Shown here piece by piece: positions 8,586-17,033 of a DNA stretch of 60,107 nucleotides. The position numbers and the translations under genes were made by a program. The notes beneath the pieces are model-generated. The model was not told the DNA's origin. It saw only the letters and a list, made by a program, of their open reading frames with translations, and made no database searches. Within the stretch, counting starts at the first letter, position 1. Every line of letters starts with the position of its first letter. Source of the stretch: Candidatus Finniella inopinata (GTDB taxonomy: Bacteria; Pseudomonadota; Alphaproteobacteria; Paracaedibacterales; CAIULA01); contig NZ_SCFB01000004.1 in the NCBI RefSeq assembly GCF_004210305.1, positions 313,554 to 373,660 on the forward strand, in the 5' to 3' direction.

Positions 8586-9032
8586 TCAAACCTCCTTTTT
8601 CTTTTGTTTCAGGAACCAAACCTTTGTTGGATCAATGTCCGACGAGTCGAGACTCCAGGCGGGTGGGGTTTCCAGACGATGGATGCTTAACGGCTCAAAC
8701 CGATCCAAAAGCTTTTGCCAACTGGTAAGGCGGGTCCAGGTATAGACTTTCTCAAACCCTGACTTGAACGCATGATCAAACAAGCCTAAGAAAAAGCCCT
8801 TCCCAAGGATTTGGTGTCGAAAGGCAGGAAAGATGGTTAAAAACGCTTCCGCTTCACGAACGTTTGTCACAGGATCGATACCCCGATCGATCAGGCCATA
8901 AAGCCCAGCCGGGGAGGCCCTTGCCGATATTTGATCTTTCAGGATCAAAAAACAGGTAATATCCGTTCGATAATACCGAGGATGGTTTGTACAAACGTCT
9001 TCAGGCGATAGGTTTTGAAAGGTAATCGTCAT
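8586..9032 (-). CDS. GNAT-like phage protein (T7 gp13/DUF2833 type)
   Basis: About 148 residues with an acyltransferase-like layout: a central FLILKDQISARASPAGLYG strand region, then KGFFLGLFDHAFKSGFEKVY, matching the middle and last strands of GNAT folds in phage virion-assembly proteins of the T7 gp13 family. I chose the ATG at 9032, just after the fibre stop. A TTG at 9041 overlapping that stop is the alternative. The gene sits between tail fibres and ejection proteins, where gp13-like genes also lie in T7 relatives. An acetyl-CoA-binding motif is not clear, so enzymatic activity is doubtful. Confidence 0.5.
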   Translation of the reverse strand: MTITFQNLSPEDVCTNHPRYYRTDITCFLILKDQISARASPAGLYGLIDRGIDPVTNVREAEAFLTIFPAFRHQILGKGFFLGLFDHAFKSGFEKVYTWTRLTSWQKLLDRFEPLSIHRLETPPAWSLDSSDIDPTKVWFLKQKKKEV

Positions 9033-9037
9033 GAGTG

Positions 9038-10189
9038 TCAACTCGTTTCAGGGTAATAATAAAGAAGGAATTTATTGTTCGATTGACCATTGAGAGGGAT
9101 GATGAGATCACAATTTTTGGGAAGATGGCTTGGATAACTGGGGTCACCTCTAAAATGAAAGGAATAATATGCCCCTGGGTTCCATAACCAATACCGATCA
9201 TACTCATCTGAATCATAACCCCCATTAAAGGTGATTCTTAACGAATAAGGTGTGGGGGCGCCGCTCCCTCCTATCACCACTCTTCGGATGTTGTATCCTC
9301 TCCATTGCCCAAAGGAAGGGGGCCCTAAGTTCTCAAAAATAGAAAACACTGGCAGAAATTGAGGGGAAAGGGTGTAGCCATCGGTCGATCCTAAAACCGC
9401 TCCTCTGGTGATCAAAGAGCCATCAATACTGGAACTCCCAACCTTTTGAAACGTTGTGTTGCCAGATCCTTGAGACATAAGAACCGTGCCACTGGCAGCC
9501 GCTTGAGAATCAAGGTTGGTTGTCTGAATAGCCTTGAGGGCAATTTTAGGATTGGTTACCGCTAAATTCGCCATTTTGTCTGTTGTGACTGCTGAAGAAG
9601 CGAGCTTCTCTGCCGTTACCGCTAAAGCGCCCAGCTTTGGGGTCGTAACGGCATTATCGGCCAGTTCGTCAGTATCTACTGCATAGGCCACCAAGTGCTG
9701 TCTTTGAACAGATTCGCTCGCCAGTTTGGGTGAGGTGATAACTCTATCGGCAAGCTTATCGGTTGTCACAGAACTCTCTTGAAGGTTTCTGGTCTGAACT
9801 GATCCATCGGCCAGTTTGGCTTGCGTCACCGCGCCATCCCCAATCTTGGTTGTCGTGACACTTTGAGATGATAAACTCGCTTCAACCACCGCATTGGGAG
9901 CCAATTGCGCCGCATTCACCAAGACAAATGACAGGTTCCCCTGTCCATCCGTTTTCAACACTTTGTTGGCATTTAAAGGATCAGAAGACCCAGGGATATT
10001 CCCCGCTTCCACTTCGTTAATAGCATGGGCCAAAAGATTGATATCATCCGTTACGGCATTAAACTCTGCATCCAACATTTCCGCTGTGGGCGGCTTTTTT
10101 CCCAGCAGATCAAAACGTTGGTTATTGGGCAACGATTGATCAGGCTCATAAGGGAGAGAGGGGCGACTTTTATTGGTGGGAAGAGGCAT
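9038..10189 (-). CDS. Tail fibre protein A with repeat stalk
   Basis: This 383-residue protein has three parts. A conserved N-terminal anchor (about 1-100, MPLPTNKSRPSLPYEPDQSL) is shared with the next gene. A stalk (about 100-235) is built of decapeptide-like repeats of the form AVTTDKLA or SVTTTKIG, typical of trimeric fibre shafts. The C-terminal tip (about 290-383) begins WRGYNIRRV and differs strongly from the paralogue. The product is expected to be a receptor-binding fibre. AAAGGAG precedes the start. The pair of genes arose by duplication, with the tip diverging most. Confidence 0.85.
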   Translation of the reverse strand: MPLPTNKSRPSLPYEPDQSLPNNQRFDLLGKKPPTAEMLDAEFNAVTDDINLLAHAINEVEAGNIPGSSDPLNANKVLKTDGQGNLSFVLVNAAQLAPNAVVEASLSSQSVTTTKIGDGAVTQAKLADGSVQTRNLQESSVTTDKLADRVITSPKLASESVQRQHLVAYAVDTDELADNAVTTPKLGALAVTAEKLASSAVTTDKMANLAVTNPKIALKAIQTTNLDSQAAASGTVLMSQGSGNTTFQKVGSSSIDGSLITRGAVLGSTDGYTLSPQFLPVFSIFENLGPPSFGQWRGYNIRRVVIGGSGAPTPYSLRITFNGGYDSDEYDRYWLWNPGAYYSFHFRGDPSYPSHLPKNCDLIIPLNGQSNNKFLLYYYPETS

Positions 10190-10200
10190 ACGGTTCTCCT

Positions 10201-11343
10201 TTAACTGCCTTCTGGTAAGTAGGCTAATATCAAATAGGAGGCAGTTGTATGGTGAGGTGTCCTGTATGTAAAGCCAGTGTCTGAGTAGGTGGGAGAATAG
10301 ATATTACTCGCAGCAAAACCAATCAAATGCCCTGGCGAGCGACGCCTATAAGTAACCGTGACAAGGCAGTCACCAAAATCATCCTCCATAGTGCAGGTGG
10401 CTCTTCGAATGTTAAATCCTTTCCATTGAAGGCTTGAATCACTTCCAGAAATGATCTGGAACATACAAAAGATGAGGCCACCCACAGCGCCTAGACTGTA
10501 ACCATTGATCGAACCAAGGGTTGTTCCGTCTTGGATCAACGAGCCATCAAAAGACGCCGAAGATATTTTGTTAAAACTGACATTCCCAGACCCTGTGGCC
10601 ATGAGGACCGTACTGGTAGCAGATCCTTGAGCATCAATGTTGGTATCTCGAATGGCCTTCAGGGCAACTTTAGGGTTGGTTACCGCCAGGTTACTCAACT
10701 CATTCGTGGTAACCGCTCCTAAGCCCAGCTGAAGCGTTGATACCGCTGCATTGGCTATTTTGGCTGTTGTGACGGCCCGATCGGCAATCTCTGCTGTCGT
10801 AATGGCTCGATCCGCAATCTTATCTGTGGTCACCGCTTGATCTTCTATAGACGCTGTCTGCACGGAGATGGGGGCTAACTTTTCTGACGTTACTGCTTGA
10901 TCAACCAGTTCATTTGTGTTCACCGAATTGGCTTGAAGATGTCGGTTTTGAATGGAGTCACTAGCAATTTTAGCGGATGTAATAGCACCATCCCCAATCT
11001 TGGGGCTTGTCACACTTTGGGGCGCTAAAGCCGCTTCCACGACAGAATTAGGAGCCATCTGATTGCTGTTGATCAGCGTGAAGGATAACGTGCCATGACC
11101 GTCTGTCTTTAACACCTTGTTGGCATTCAAGGGATCATCAAATCCAGGAATATTGCCAGCTTCCACCTCGTTAATCCCATGGGCCAACATATTGACATCG
11201 TCTTGTAAGGAATTGAATTCCGCATCTAACATCTGAGCTGTCGGAGGTCGTTTGCCCAGTAAATTAAACCGTTGGTTATTGGGCAAGGATTGGTCCGGTG
11301 TATAGGGTAAACTGGGTCTGCTATTGTTGGTGGGTAATGGCAT
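10201..11343 (-). CDS. Tail fibre protein B with repeat stalk (paralogue of A)
   Basis: This 380-residue protein shares the N-terminal anchor with fibre A (MPLPTNNSRPSLPYTPDQSL). The stalk repeats are especially regular, such as AVTTDKIADRAITTAEIADR in a row. The tip starts WKGFNIRRA, then departs from fibre A (Tyr/Arg-rich, ending LAYLPEGS). The start overlaps the stop of the upstream nozzle gene (TAATG) and has AAAGGAG in front. Either the fibres form mixed or alternative receptor-binding tips, or one is a spare copy. The tip is the likely host-range determinant. Confidence 0.85.
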   Translation of the reverse strand: MPLPTNNSRPSLPYTPDQSLPNNQRFNLLGKRPPTAQMLDAEFNSLQDDVNMLAHGINEVEAGNIPGFDDPLNANKVLKTDGHGTLSFTLINSNQMAPNSVVEAALAPQSVTSPKIGDGAITSAKIASDSIQNRHLQANSVNTNELVDQAVTSEKLAPISVQTASIEDQAVTTDKIADRAITTAEIADRAVTTAKIANAAVSTLQLGLGAVTTNELSNLAVTNPKVALKAIRDTNIDAQGSATSTVLMATGSGNVSFNKISSASFDGSLIQDGTTLGSINGYSLGAVGGLIFCMFQIISGSDSSLQWKGFNIRRATCTMEDDFGDCLVTVTYRRRSPGHLIGFAASNIYSPTYSDTGFTYRTPHHTTASYLILAYLPEGS

Positions 11344-13490
11344 TACGAACTCCTTTCCACAATTCCAAAGAGACGAATCTTTTTAAATACTAGGGGGCCA
11401 CTGAGGGTGGAGCCCGTCAGGGTCAAGCTAAAGCTGGAGCTGAGGAACTTGAGACGCCCTTTGACAAAACCATAGGGTTCATCGAAGCGAAACCCTAAAG
11501 CGTCTTCATTCGGATCATTGGGGTTGGAACCTACATCAGCGGGATTCACAAAAGGCGTCTCCCCCACGCTGTCGCCTTTAAACTGAAGCTTATAGTCATC
11601 CTGGAGCTGAAAGGTCTTGCGTAAATCCCCTGCAATCATCAAGCAGACAGTGTTTTGGTCTTTGAGGACAAAGCTCGAGGGGTAATCACAGGCAATCTCA
11701 TAACGCTTGTTGGCATAGCGTTTGCCTGGAAAATTAATAACGGGCGGCGTCCATAAAAAGGATATTAAATCCTTTCCATTGTTATCCCCATAAACAGGGA
11801 TCGAATCGGTACTATCAGCATATTGGTATAGTTGATTATCGATCAACAGATACAAAGTATTATCCAAATCAGACAAGAATGTTTGGGCTTTGGCAAAATC
11901 CCCCGAGAACAGCGTCCAAGCATACAGATTAGCTGAATAGAGAGAGACCAAAACCTTATTGAGGCCAATCTTAAAGCCACAGAAGGCACCGGATTGGTAT
12001 TTGAAAGACCGACATGCCCGATAGGCTTGATTGGAGGTTGTAGTGGAGCTGACGTATTGCCTGACTAACGGATCCACACTGTCACTGGACGTGGCGGCAA
12101 ACTGTCTGGCTATGTTGAGGGTACTAAACGATAACAGGCCATTTTGACTGACAAAGTAGAGATCATTGGCCATGTCCACCACCAAATTGCCATGCACAAT
12201 ACCAATGGGTAACAGAGAGGAAAACTCAAACTTGGGCTTGGTGGGGTCAATCGATCCCCCTAAAGGTTCTGATCCTGTCCAGACTTGAGTCTTATGCCGT
12301 CCCATGAACACCATGAGGCCATTCACAAAAGCGATCGCTTCAAGATTATCAGGACTGCCATGCCCTTCTGCCAGATTGATACTGGGCACGGTCTTGGTAG
12401 TGGGATTAAACCAGCCGTTTAAGGTATTGGACTGATAACTAAAATGGACCCGCAAGGCTTGGTCGGGATTTCGATACTTCAGACCGACAGCCCCCGGACC
12501 CAAAGCCCAAAGTCGGTTATGGGCGACCGATAGAAAACTAAAGGCTGGGGGCCAATCTTGGTAAAGGATTTCCGTATGATCAGCCACAAAGGCAGGAATG
12601 TTCATACTGACCGTGACGGTCACGGTATTGCCGGCTCTGACAGCATTGACAACCGTTCGCCGTCTGGTAGAGCCATTGATCCGCAGCTGGATGATACGAT
12701 CTGCAACATAATGAGAAGCCTCAAAGCTATCCGTACAGGAAAAAGAAAACCGTCGGTCATCCAAGCGTGTGATCTGGGTGGCTTCTTCTTTGACAAACTC
12801 CATCATCTCACTGAGGGTGTCGCCATCCCAAATAAGAACCCGATCCACGCCATTACAAATCAGCAGTTTGTTTAAGAAGGTCACCGACCTTGGCACGCAA
12901 CCTGCACTGAGGCCGGTTTTAAGCACGGGTCTTAAAGTCGCCGTTTGAAAATCATAAACATACAGGCACCCTTGGGCAAAACTCACCCGATGAAGCGTCA
13001 CACCATCAACGGGAAACGGAAATGAATTGGTTTCTACCGTTATGGTCACGGTCTGTCCTGTGACAGTTTTATTCACAATCGAAGAATAGAGAGTGGTATC
13101 GCCTCGATGGGTATATTCGATTTTAACCGGGGTGTCGGTTTGAAAAGCAACGGCATTGGTGGTGTCAAACCGGAAGCTCTGCGGGTTCAAGACGGCAAAG
13201 TTTTGTGCCGTGGCGTCATGGACAAAGGTTTGGACATACAGAACCGCTTGCTTATCCCCATTGGGCATTGAAAAGGGAAACGCTTCCAAGATGGAGGCAT
13301 CCGCATCCAAGGTCATGCCTTGTAACCGACGGGTGCCATAGCGTACCGTCGCTGAACCCAGAGGCGTTGGGAGGATATTTTCCAAGGAACTTGCAAAACC
13401 TTGAGGAAGCGCTTCTGGGGCTATCAGCCGGTTCATCCCTTCGGTTGGGGGATAAAACTCTAAAACCGTGTAATTGCCTTCTTGTAGCAT
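11343..13490 (-). CDS. Tail nozzle / packaged-DNA stabilisation-like protein
   Basis: This is a 715-residue, beta-rich protein starting with a region on placing the tail (FYPPTEGMNRLIAPEALPQG) and continuing with many WDGDTLSE-, GRHKTQVWTGSE- and NLVVDMANDLYFVSQNGLLS-like blades typical of beta-propeller phage tail-hub proteins (P22 gp10 / T7 gp12-like). It follows the adaptor and precedes the fibres, the usual order in short-tailed phages. The predicted role is to close the portal-adaptor channel and attach fibres. The exact family assignment is from pattern only. Confidence 0.7.
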   Translation of the reverse strand: MLQEGNYTVLEFYPPTEGMNRLIAPEALPQGFASSLENILPTPLGSATVRYGTRRLQGMTLDADASILEAFPFSMPNGDKQAVLYVQTFVHDATAQNFAVLNPQSFRFDTTNAVAFQTDTPVKIEYTHRGDTTLYSSIVNKTVTGQTVTITVETNSFPFPVDGVTLHRVSFAQGCLYVYDFQTATLRPVLKTGLSAGCVPRSVTFLNKLLICNGVDRVLIWDGDTLSEMMEFVKEEATQITRLDDRRFSFSCTDSFEASHYVADRIIQLRINGSTRRRTVVNAVRAGNTVTVTVSMNIPAFVADHTEILYQDWPPAFSFLSVAHNRLWALGPGAVGLKYRNPDQALRVHFSYQSNTLNGWFNPTTKTVPSINLAEGHGSPDNLEAIAFVNGLMVFMGRHKTQVWTGSEPLGGSIDPTKPKFEFSSLLPIGIVHGNLVVDMANDLYFVSQNGLLSFSTLNIARQFAATSSDSVDPLVRQYVSSTTTSNQAYRACRSFKYQSGAFCGFKIGLNKVLVSLYSANLYAWTLFSGDFAKAQTFLSDLDNTLYLLIDNQLYQYADSTDSIPVYGDNNGKDLISFLWTPPVINFPGKRYANKRYEIACDYPSSFVLKDQNTVCLMIAGDLRKTFQLQDDYKLQFKGDSVGETPFVNPADVGSNPNDPNEDALGFRFDEPYGFVKGRLKFLSSSFSLTLTGSTLSGPLVFKKIRLFGIVERSS

Positions 13491-13495
13491 CAGCG

Positions 13496-14134
13496 TTACA
13501 CATTCATAAAGGTTGAAAGAGTTTCGCCACTGGCGTTATAGAGATAACTCAACAAGCGAGATTGTCCCATCTCCCACCGTTGTTCAGCAGCCAAGGCTTT
13601 TTGGGCATTTTTAAACCCCCCTTCTTCTTGAAACAGATAATACAAAGCCCCATCGACTAACACGGGATGATAAGCTAAGGGATAGGGGATGTTTGACTCT
13701 TGAGTATCTTCGGTCAAGGGAGCAACCTCTGGGATATACCAAATCACAACATCCAAAGGCATGGATTGATAGGGCACCAAGAGGATGGTGTTTTTCTTCA
13801 GGACATAACTTGTCAGGGGTCCCGGTTTTTTAAACTCTGGGTCCATTTCCAGTGCGCGTTGGATGGAAATCTTCTTAAGGGTGGTTCTTAAAGAAGGCAC
13901 AGAGACCCCTCCCATCACAAACGGTTTTTCAGGCAGGTCGATGAGGCCAACATTGGCGGGTTTATTGATTTCTTGTTTGGTGTACAAGTCCTGGTTAAAG
14001 GTGGCTGTGACTTGATAAAGCTCATAGTGCGCAAGGTTCAGGTATTGCAAGAAAATAGACCGCTCACCGGCCGTGATATTATCATTGCCGAGAGATAAAT
14101 GGCCCATCAATGTTAAGAGCTGTACCACCGTCAT
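13496..14134 (-). CDS. Head-tail adaptor protein
   Basis: About 212 residues, helical at the N-terminus (RSIFLQYLNLAHYELYQVTA) with a beta section (LRTTLKKISIQRALEMD), then a further helical part. This matches phage adaptors of the P22 gp4/T7 gp11 class, which bind below the portal and join it to the nozzle. I chose the ATG at 14134, about nine bases after an AGGG motif; a TTG two codons upstream is in frame. The gene order coat - small protein - adaptor - nozzle supports the call. Confidence 0.6.
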   Translation of the reverse strand: MTVVQLLTLMGHLSLGNDNITAGERSIFLQYLNLAHYELYQVTATFNQDLYTKQEINKPANVGLIDLPEKPFVMGGVSVPSLRTTLKKISIQRALEMDPEFKKPGPLTSYVLKKNTILLVPYQSMPLDVVIWYIPEVAPLTEDTQESNIPYPLAYHPVLVDGALYYLFQEEGGFKNAQKALAAEQRWEMGQSRLLSYLYNASGETLSTFMNV

Positions 14135-14229
14135 AGTCAAAAACCCTGATTGGAAAAGAATTTGCTCATGAGGAACAGCAAAAAGAGGAGAACTAAAATA
14201 AGAAAAGTCAAGAGAACGCTCCTAGGCCC

Positions 14230-14601
14230 TTAATAGTTACCAATGACCAACAATAACGACACCACACACCCCGCATCCAGAGCAGCACCCCCTCCAGGAA
14301 CACTGAGGTTGATGATTTTGCCGGTATCATTGAGCGTGATGATGGTATGGGTGGCTTGATCCACTTCTCCCATCGGAATGACTTCGCCATCAGCGGGATT
14401 TCTAATAAAGACGTTTTGGATCGACTTGATCTTCCCAGCCCCTGTCCAGGTGAGAATATTGGAATTGGCTCCTTGGGCAATGCCGGCTGTAGTCGTTATG
14501 TCAAAGGCCACAAGCTGATAGTCACTGCCTGTTGAGCCGACTGCTGTATTGACGTTGGGCGCGGTTGTGGTGCTTTTTACATATCGGATAACACTGGTCA
14601 T
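14230..14601 (-). CDS. Small virion protein downstream of the coat gene
   Basis: This 123-residue protein is Thr/Gly/Ala-rich and mostly beta-like (DYQLVAFDITTTAGIAQGA, IKSIQNVFIRNPADG). It has AAGGAGAT before the ATG and lies between coat and adaptor genes. Small proteins in this place are often head-decoration or head-completion proteins. I do not recognise the family. Confidence 0.6.
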   Translation of the reverse strand: MTSVIRYVKSTTTAPNVNTAVGSTGSDYQLVAFDITTTAGIAQGANSNILTWTGAGKIKSIQNVFIRNPADGEVIPMGEVDQATHTIITLNDTGKIINLSVPGGGAALDAGCVVSLLLVIGNY

Positions 14602-14689
14602 TTTTATCTCCTTTATCGTTTTAAGGTCATCCCGCTAGGGGATTATTCCCCAGGGGTTTTTTACGAATGGAAATTCTTCCAGCTTTGCT

Positions 14690-15877
14690 TTAAGTCAAGG
14701 CTACAAAGGAATGCAAAATCCCTTGTTCCACTGTGGTCGCTAAGTTGGTGGCTGCGTTCCTGGCATTTTGCTGACTGGCAAACTTCAGCATCTTTTGCCC
14801 CCGAAACTCATGACCAAAGTACAACTGAATCCTTTCCACCAGATCATTTTCCATGCCCAGCATCGGTTCTTCTGCCCAACCCAATGACCAAGCCCCAGCG
14901 CCGATAAACAGGTTCCAAGCGATGCGGTGATTGTTGGCAGCACTGGTAAATTCAAACTCATACAAGTCCTTGCAGGAATAGATGCTGATACCAAAGAATT
15001 CCCCGATGTAATCGGCCCCATTCAAGGTTTGAGGCGTATTCTCAGCATCGATGACCGTGCCTCGATTAAAGGTCGAAGTGGAAAATAAGGGATCGGCGAA
15101 TAAGGAAGTTAAGCTCTCCGGATGGGCCAGATAAATGTATTTGTTCATCGGCCAACCGGCTTTGTTTCGAACGTAAGCAGGTTGAATCGCATCTTCTCGG
15201 TTAATGGCTGTGCCGCCGCGTTCCGCCGTTAATTTTAGGTTTTTAAGGTGCGTTGCACTGAGGCCATTGTTGGCAGGCGCGGGGTTGGTGGCATTGAACA
15301 ACACCGGAAACGCAGCATTGGCGTAGTACTGAGCTAATGTGGGGGTTAACCCAGCCATCACCGCTCGGTCATAGGAAGGGATGGTGTTGGCCACGTTACA
15401 GTTGGCGCCGCCATTGGTCATGTTTGGATAAGCCCCGGTGGTAGCGGCTAAAAATAAATCGCGGTTTAAGGCCCGTGAGAAAGCCTCGACAAGCTGCGTT
15501 CTCGCATAAGGTGGCAACTCAATGGGGGTTCCGTAATTGAGGATGTCATAGCCTTTGATCTGAACCAAAAAGCTTTTAAAATCCACGTTGACCGCATCAT
15601 AATCGACCTTTTGCTGTTGCGCATTACCGCGGCGTTGATCGAAGTTGACGATGGGGTTTTTATAGTCCAGGGCTTGGAGTTTGCCCATGCGGTATTGGAG
15701 GCCTTCTTTAGGTCCCAGTTTCTTCCGCACAATCGGACGGGTGGGCTCATTGCCTATGAGATTGTAGAGAGGCGTGATTTGAACCCATTCTTTGAACAAA
15801 GAAGAGGCCACTTCAAATGGAAACAGGTTTTGGTTGATCCCGTTATAACCGGGAGCAGGGACAGGATAGAGAGCCAT
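14690..15877 (-). CDS. Major capsid (coat) protein
   Basis: About 395 residues, of a size usual for HK97-fold coats. It resembles N4-gp56/DUF4043-type phage coats: an early VRKKLGPKEGLQYRMGKL strand region, IELPPYARTQLVEAFSRALN helix, repeated references to small Ala/Asn-rich loops (TNGGANCNVANTIPSYD), and a C-terminal AIAWNLFIGAGAWSLGWAEE-like region with an ELFF-type strand before it. I selected ATG 15877, nine bases after AAGGAGG; an in-frame TTG is two codons upstream. The preceding gene is a scaffold-like protein and the downstream genes are tail genes, the standard place for the coat. The family name is a judgement by eye. Confidence 0.75.
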   Translation of the reverse strand: MALYPVPAPGYNGINQNLFPFEVASSLFKEWVQITPLYNLIGNEPTRPIVRKKLGPKEGLQYRMGKLQALDYKNPIVNFDQRRGNAQQQKVDYDAVNVDFKSFLVQIKGYDILNYGTPIELPPYARTQLVEAFSRALNRDLFLAATTGAYPNMTNGGANCNVANTIPSYDRAVMAGLTPTLAQYYANAAFPVLFNATNPAPANNGLSATHLKNLKLTAERGGTAINREDAIQPAYVRNKAGWPMNKYIYLAHPESLTSLFADPLFSTSTFNRGTVIDAENTPQTLNGADYIGEFFGISIYSCKDLYEFEFTSAANNHRIAWNLFIGAGAWSLGWAEEPMLGMENDLVERIQLYFGHEFRGQKMLKFASQQNARNAATNLATTVEQGILHSFVALT

Positions 15878-16067
15878 GGTCAAAAACCTCCTTCAGGCTT
15901 TAAAAAAACAAAAAATATTTCTATTTCGTCTTTTCAAAAAAGGAGGGACTGAAATTAACCGAGGAAGAGAGGAGCCTTGATTATGACCAGGGCTGTCTTC
16001 CTGTTACCTCAATCGACTTTCCATCCAAGCGGAAGAGTTGAAAAGGGCCTATAATGGCGAGGCTTTT

Positions 16068-17033
16068 CTATCTTCTTCTTATACGGTCACGATCGTTGAA
16101 CAAAGAACTGATGGAATCTTGGGAAGCAGCTTCTTCGGATTCACCCATCTCATCCAGACGGTATCGTGGCTTGTCGTAGTCCTCATACTGTGCCAGTTTT
16201 TTGGTTAATTTGTCAAGGTTTTTCCTTAAATCTGCGAGGGTTTGATCTTTTTTGTTGAGCAAGTCATAAAGGCTGCCAGCGGCTTTCATTTCTTGGTAAG
16301 AGGTTTGGTACCGTTGCCCTCTTTCAAGCATCGCTTTAGCTAATTTAAGAGGGTTGTCTTTCATATCCGTCAAGTCTTCTAAGGCCTGGTCTTGGTCTTC
16401 TTTGGAGGCAACCATCAGGAAATAATCAAAAGCTCGGATTTTATCATCTAAGCTAGCATCATCGGTATATTTACGGATATTCTCGAGTTCCTGATTGGCT
16501 ATGGCTAGCACTTTTCCAAAGGGATGAGGGGAATAGGAAGACAGATCCTCTTCAGCATCAGTGTCCAACGTGCCCATGAGTTTAGCCGCTTCTTCTTCGC
16601 TTAATGAGCCTTCTTCCATAAACTCTTTGGTCAGCTTTAGAGCATTCTTTAAACGCTGGGCATTTTGCCGGCCATACTGTTGGTTTTCAGTCAGGCGTTT
16701 TTGGGTCTTGGTTAGTTCTTCTTGCAGGCGCTGAAGCTCTACCGGCGTTTCTTGTTTTTTGGGTTGGGGTTCGCCTTCATCCTTTTCTTCTTGTTTAGAA
16801 ATGGTATCCCTGTTGACGTCTTCTTCGGGGGAAGAGGGTTTTTTTGGTAACGGCTTTTCAGGTATTTTCTGATCTCTGTCAGAAGAAGGGTTCCAATCGC
16901 GATCTTTAAATAAATCAGAGATCGTATCTTTATCCAGGCTATTTTTGAGAAAAGGGCCACCCATTTCTTCAAGTGTTTTGGCACTTTGGGTTTCATTTGG
17001 ATTATTCTCCTGTTTAAAAATGTTTGTCATCAT
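16068..17033 (-). CDS. Scaffolding protein
   Basis: This 321-residue protein is very charged and helical. A disordered, Lys/Glu/Pro-rich N-terminus (about 1-95) is followed by a coiled coil (about 100-150, LQRLQEELTKTQKRLTENQQ), then a Glu-rich segment and a basic C-terminal end (RDRIRRR). Scaffolds of tailed phages have this composition, including the basic coat-binding tail. Its ATG overlaps the portal stop (ATGA), so the two are probably translated together. It lies between portal and coat, as scaffolds usually do. Confidence 0.75.
   Translation of the reverse strand: MMTNIFKQENNPNETQSAKTLEEMGGPFLKNSLDKDTISDLFKDRDWNPSSDRDQKIPEKPLPKKPSSPEEDVNRDTISKQEEKDEGEPQPKKQETPVELQRLQEELTKTQKRLTENQQYGRQNAQRLKNALKLTKEFMEEGSLSEEEAAKLMGTLDTDAEEDLSSYSPHPFGKVLAIANQELENIRKYTDDASLDDKIRAFDYFLMVASKEDQDQALEDLTDMKDNPLKLAKAMLERGQRYQTSYQEMKAAGSLYDLLNKKDQTLADLRKNLDKLTKKLAQYEDYDKPRYRLDEMGESEEAASQDSISSLFNDRDRIRRR

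Noticed and set aside
14625..14665. Terminator after the coat gene
   Set aside because: The stem GGGGA/TCCCC is followed by T only on the plus strand, while the coat gene is read on the minus strand.
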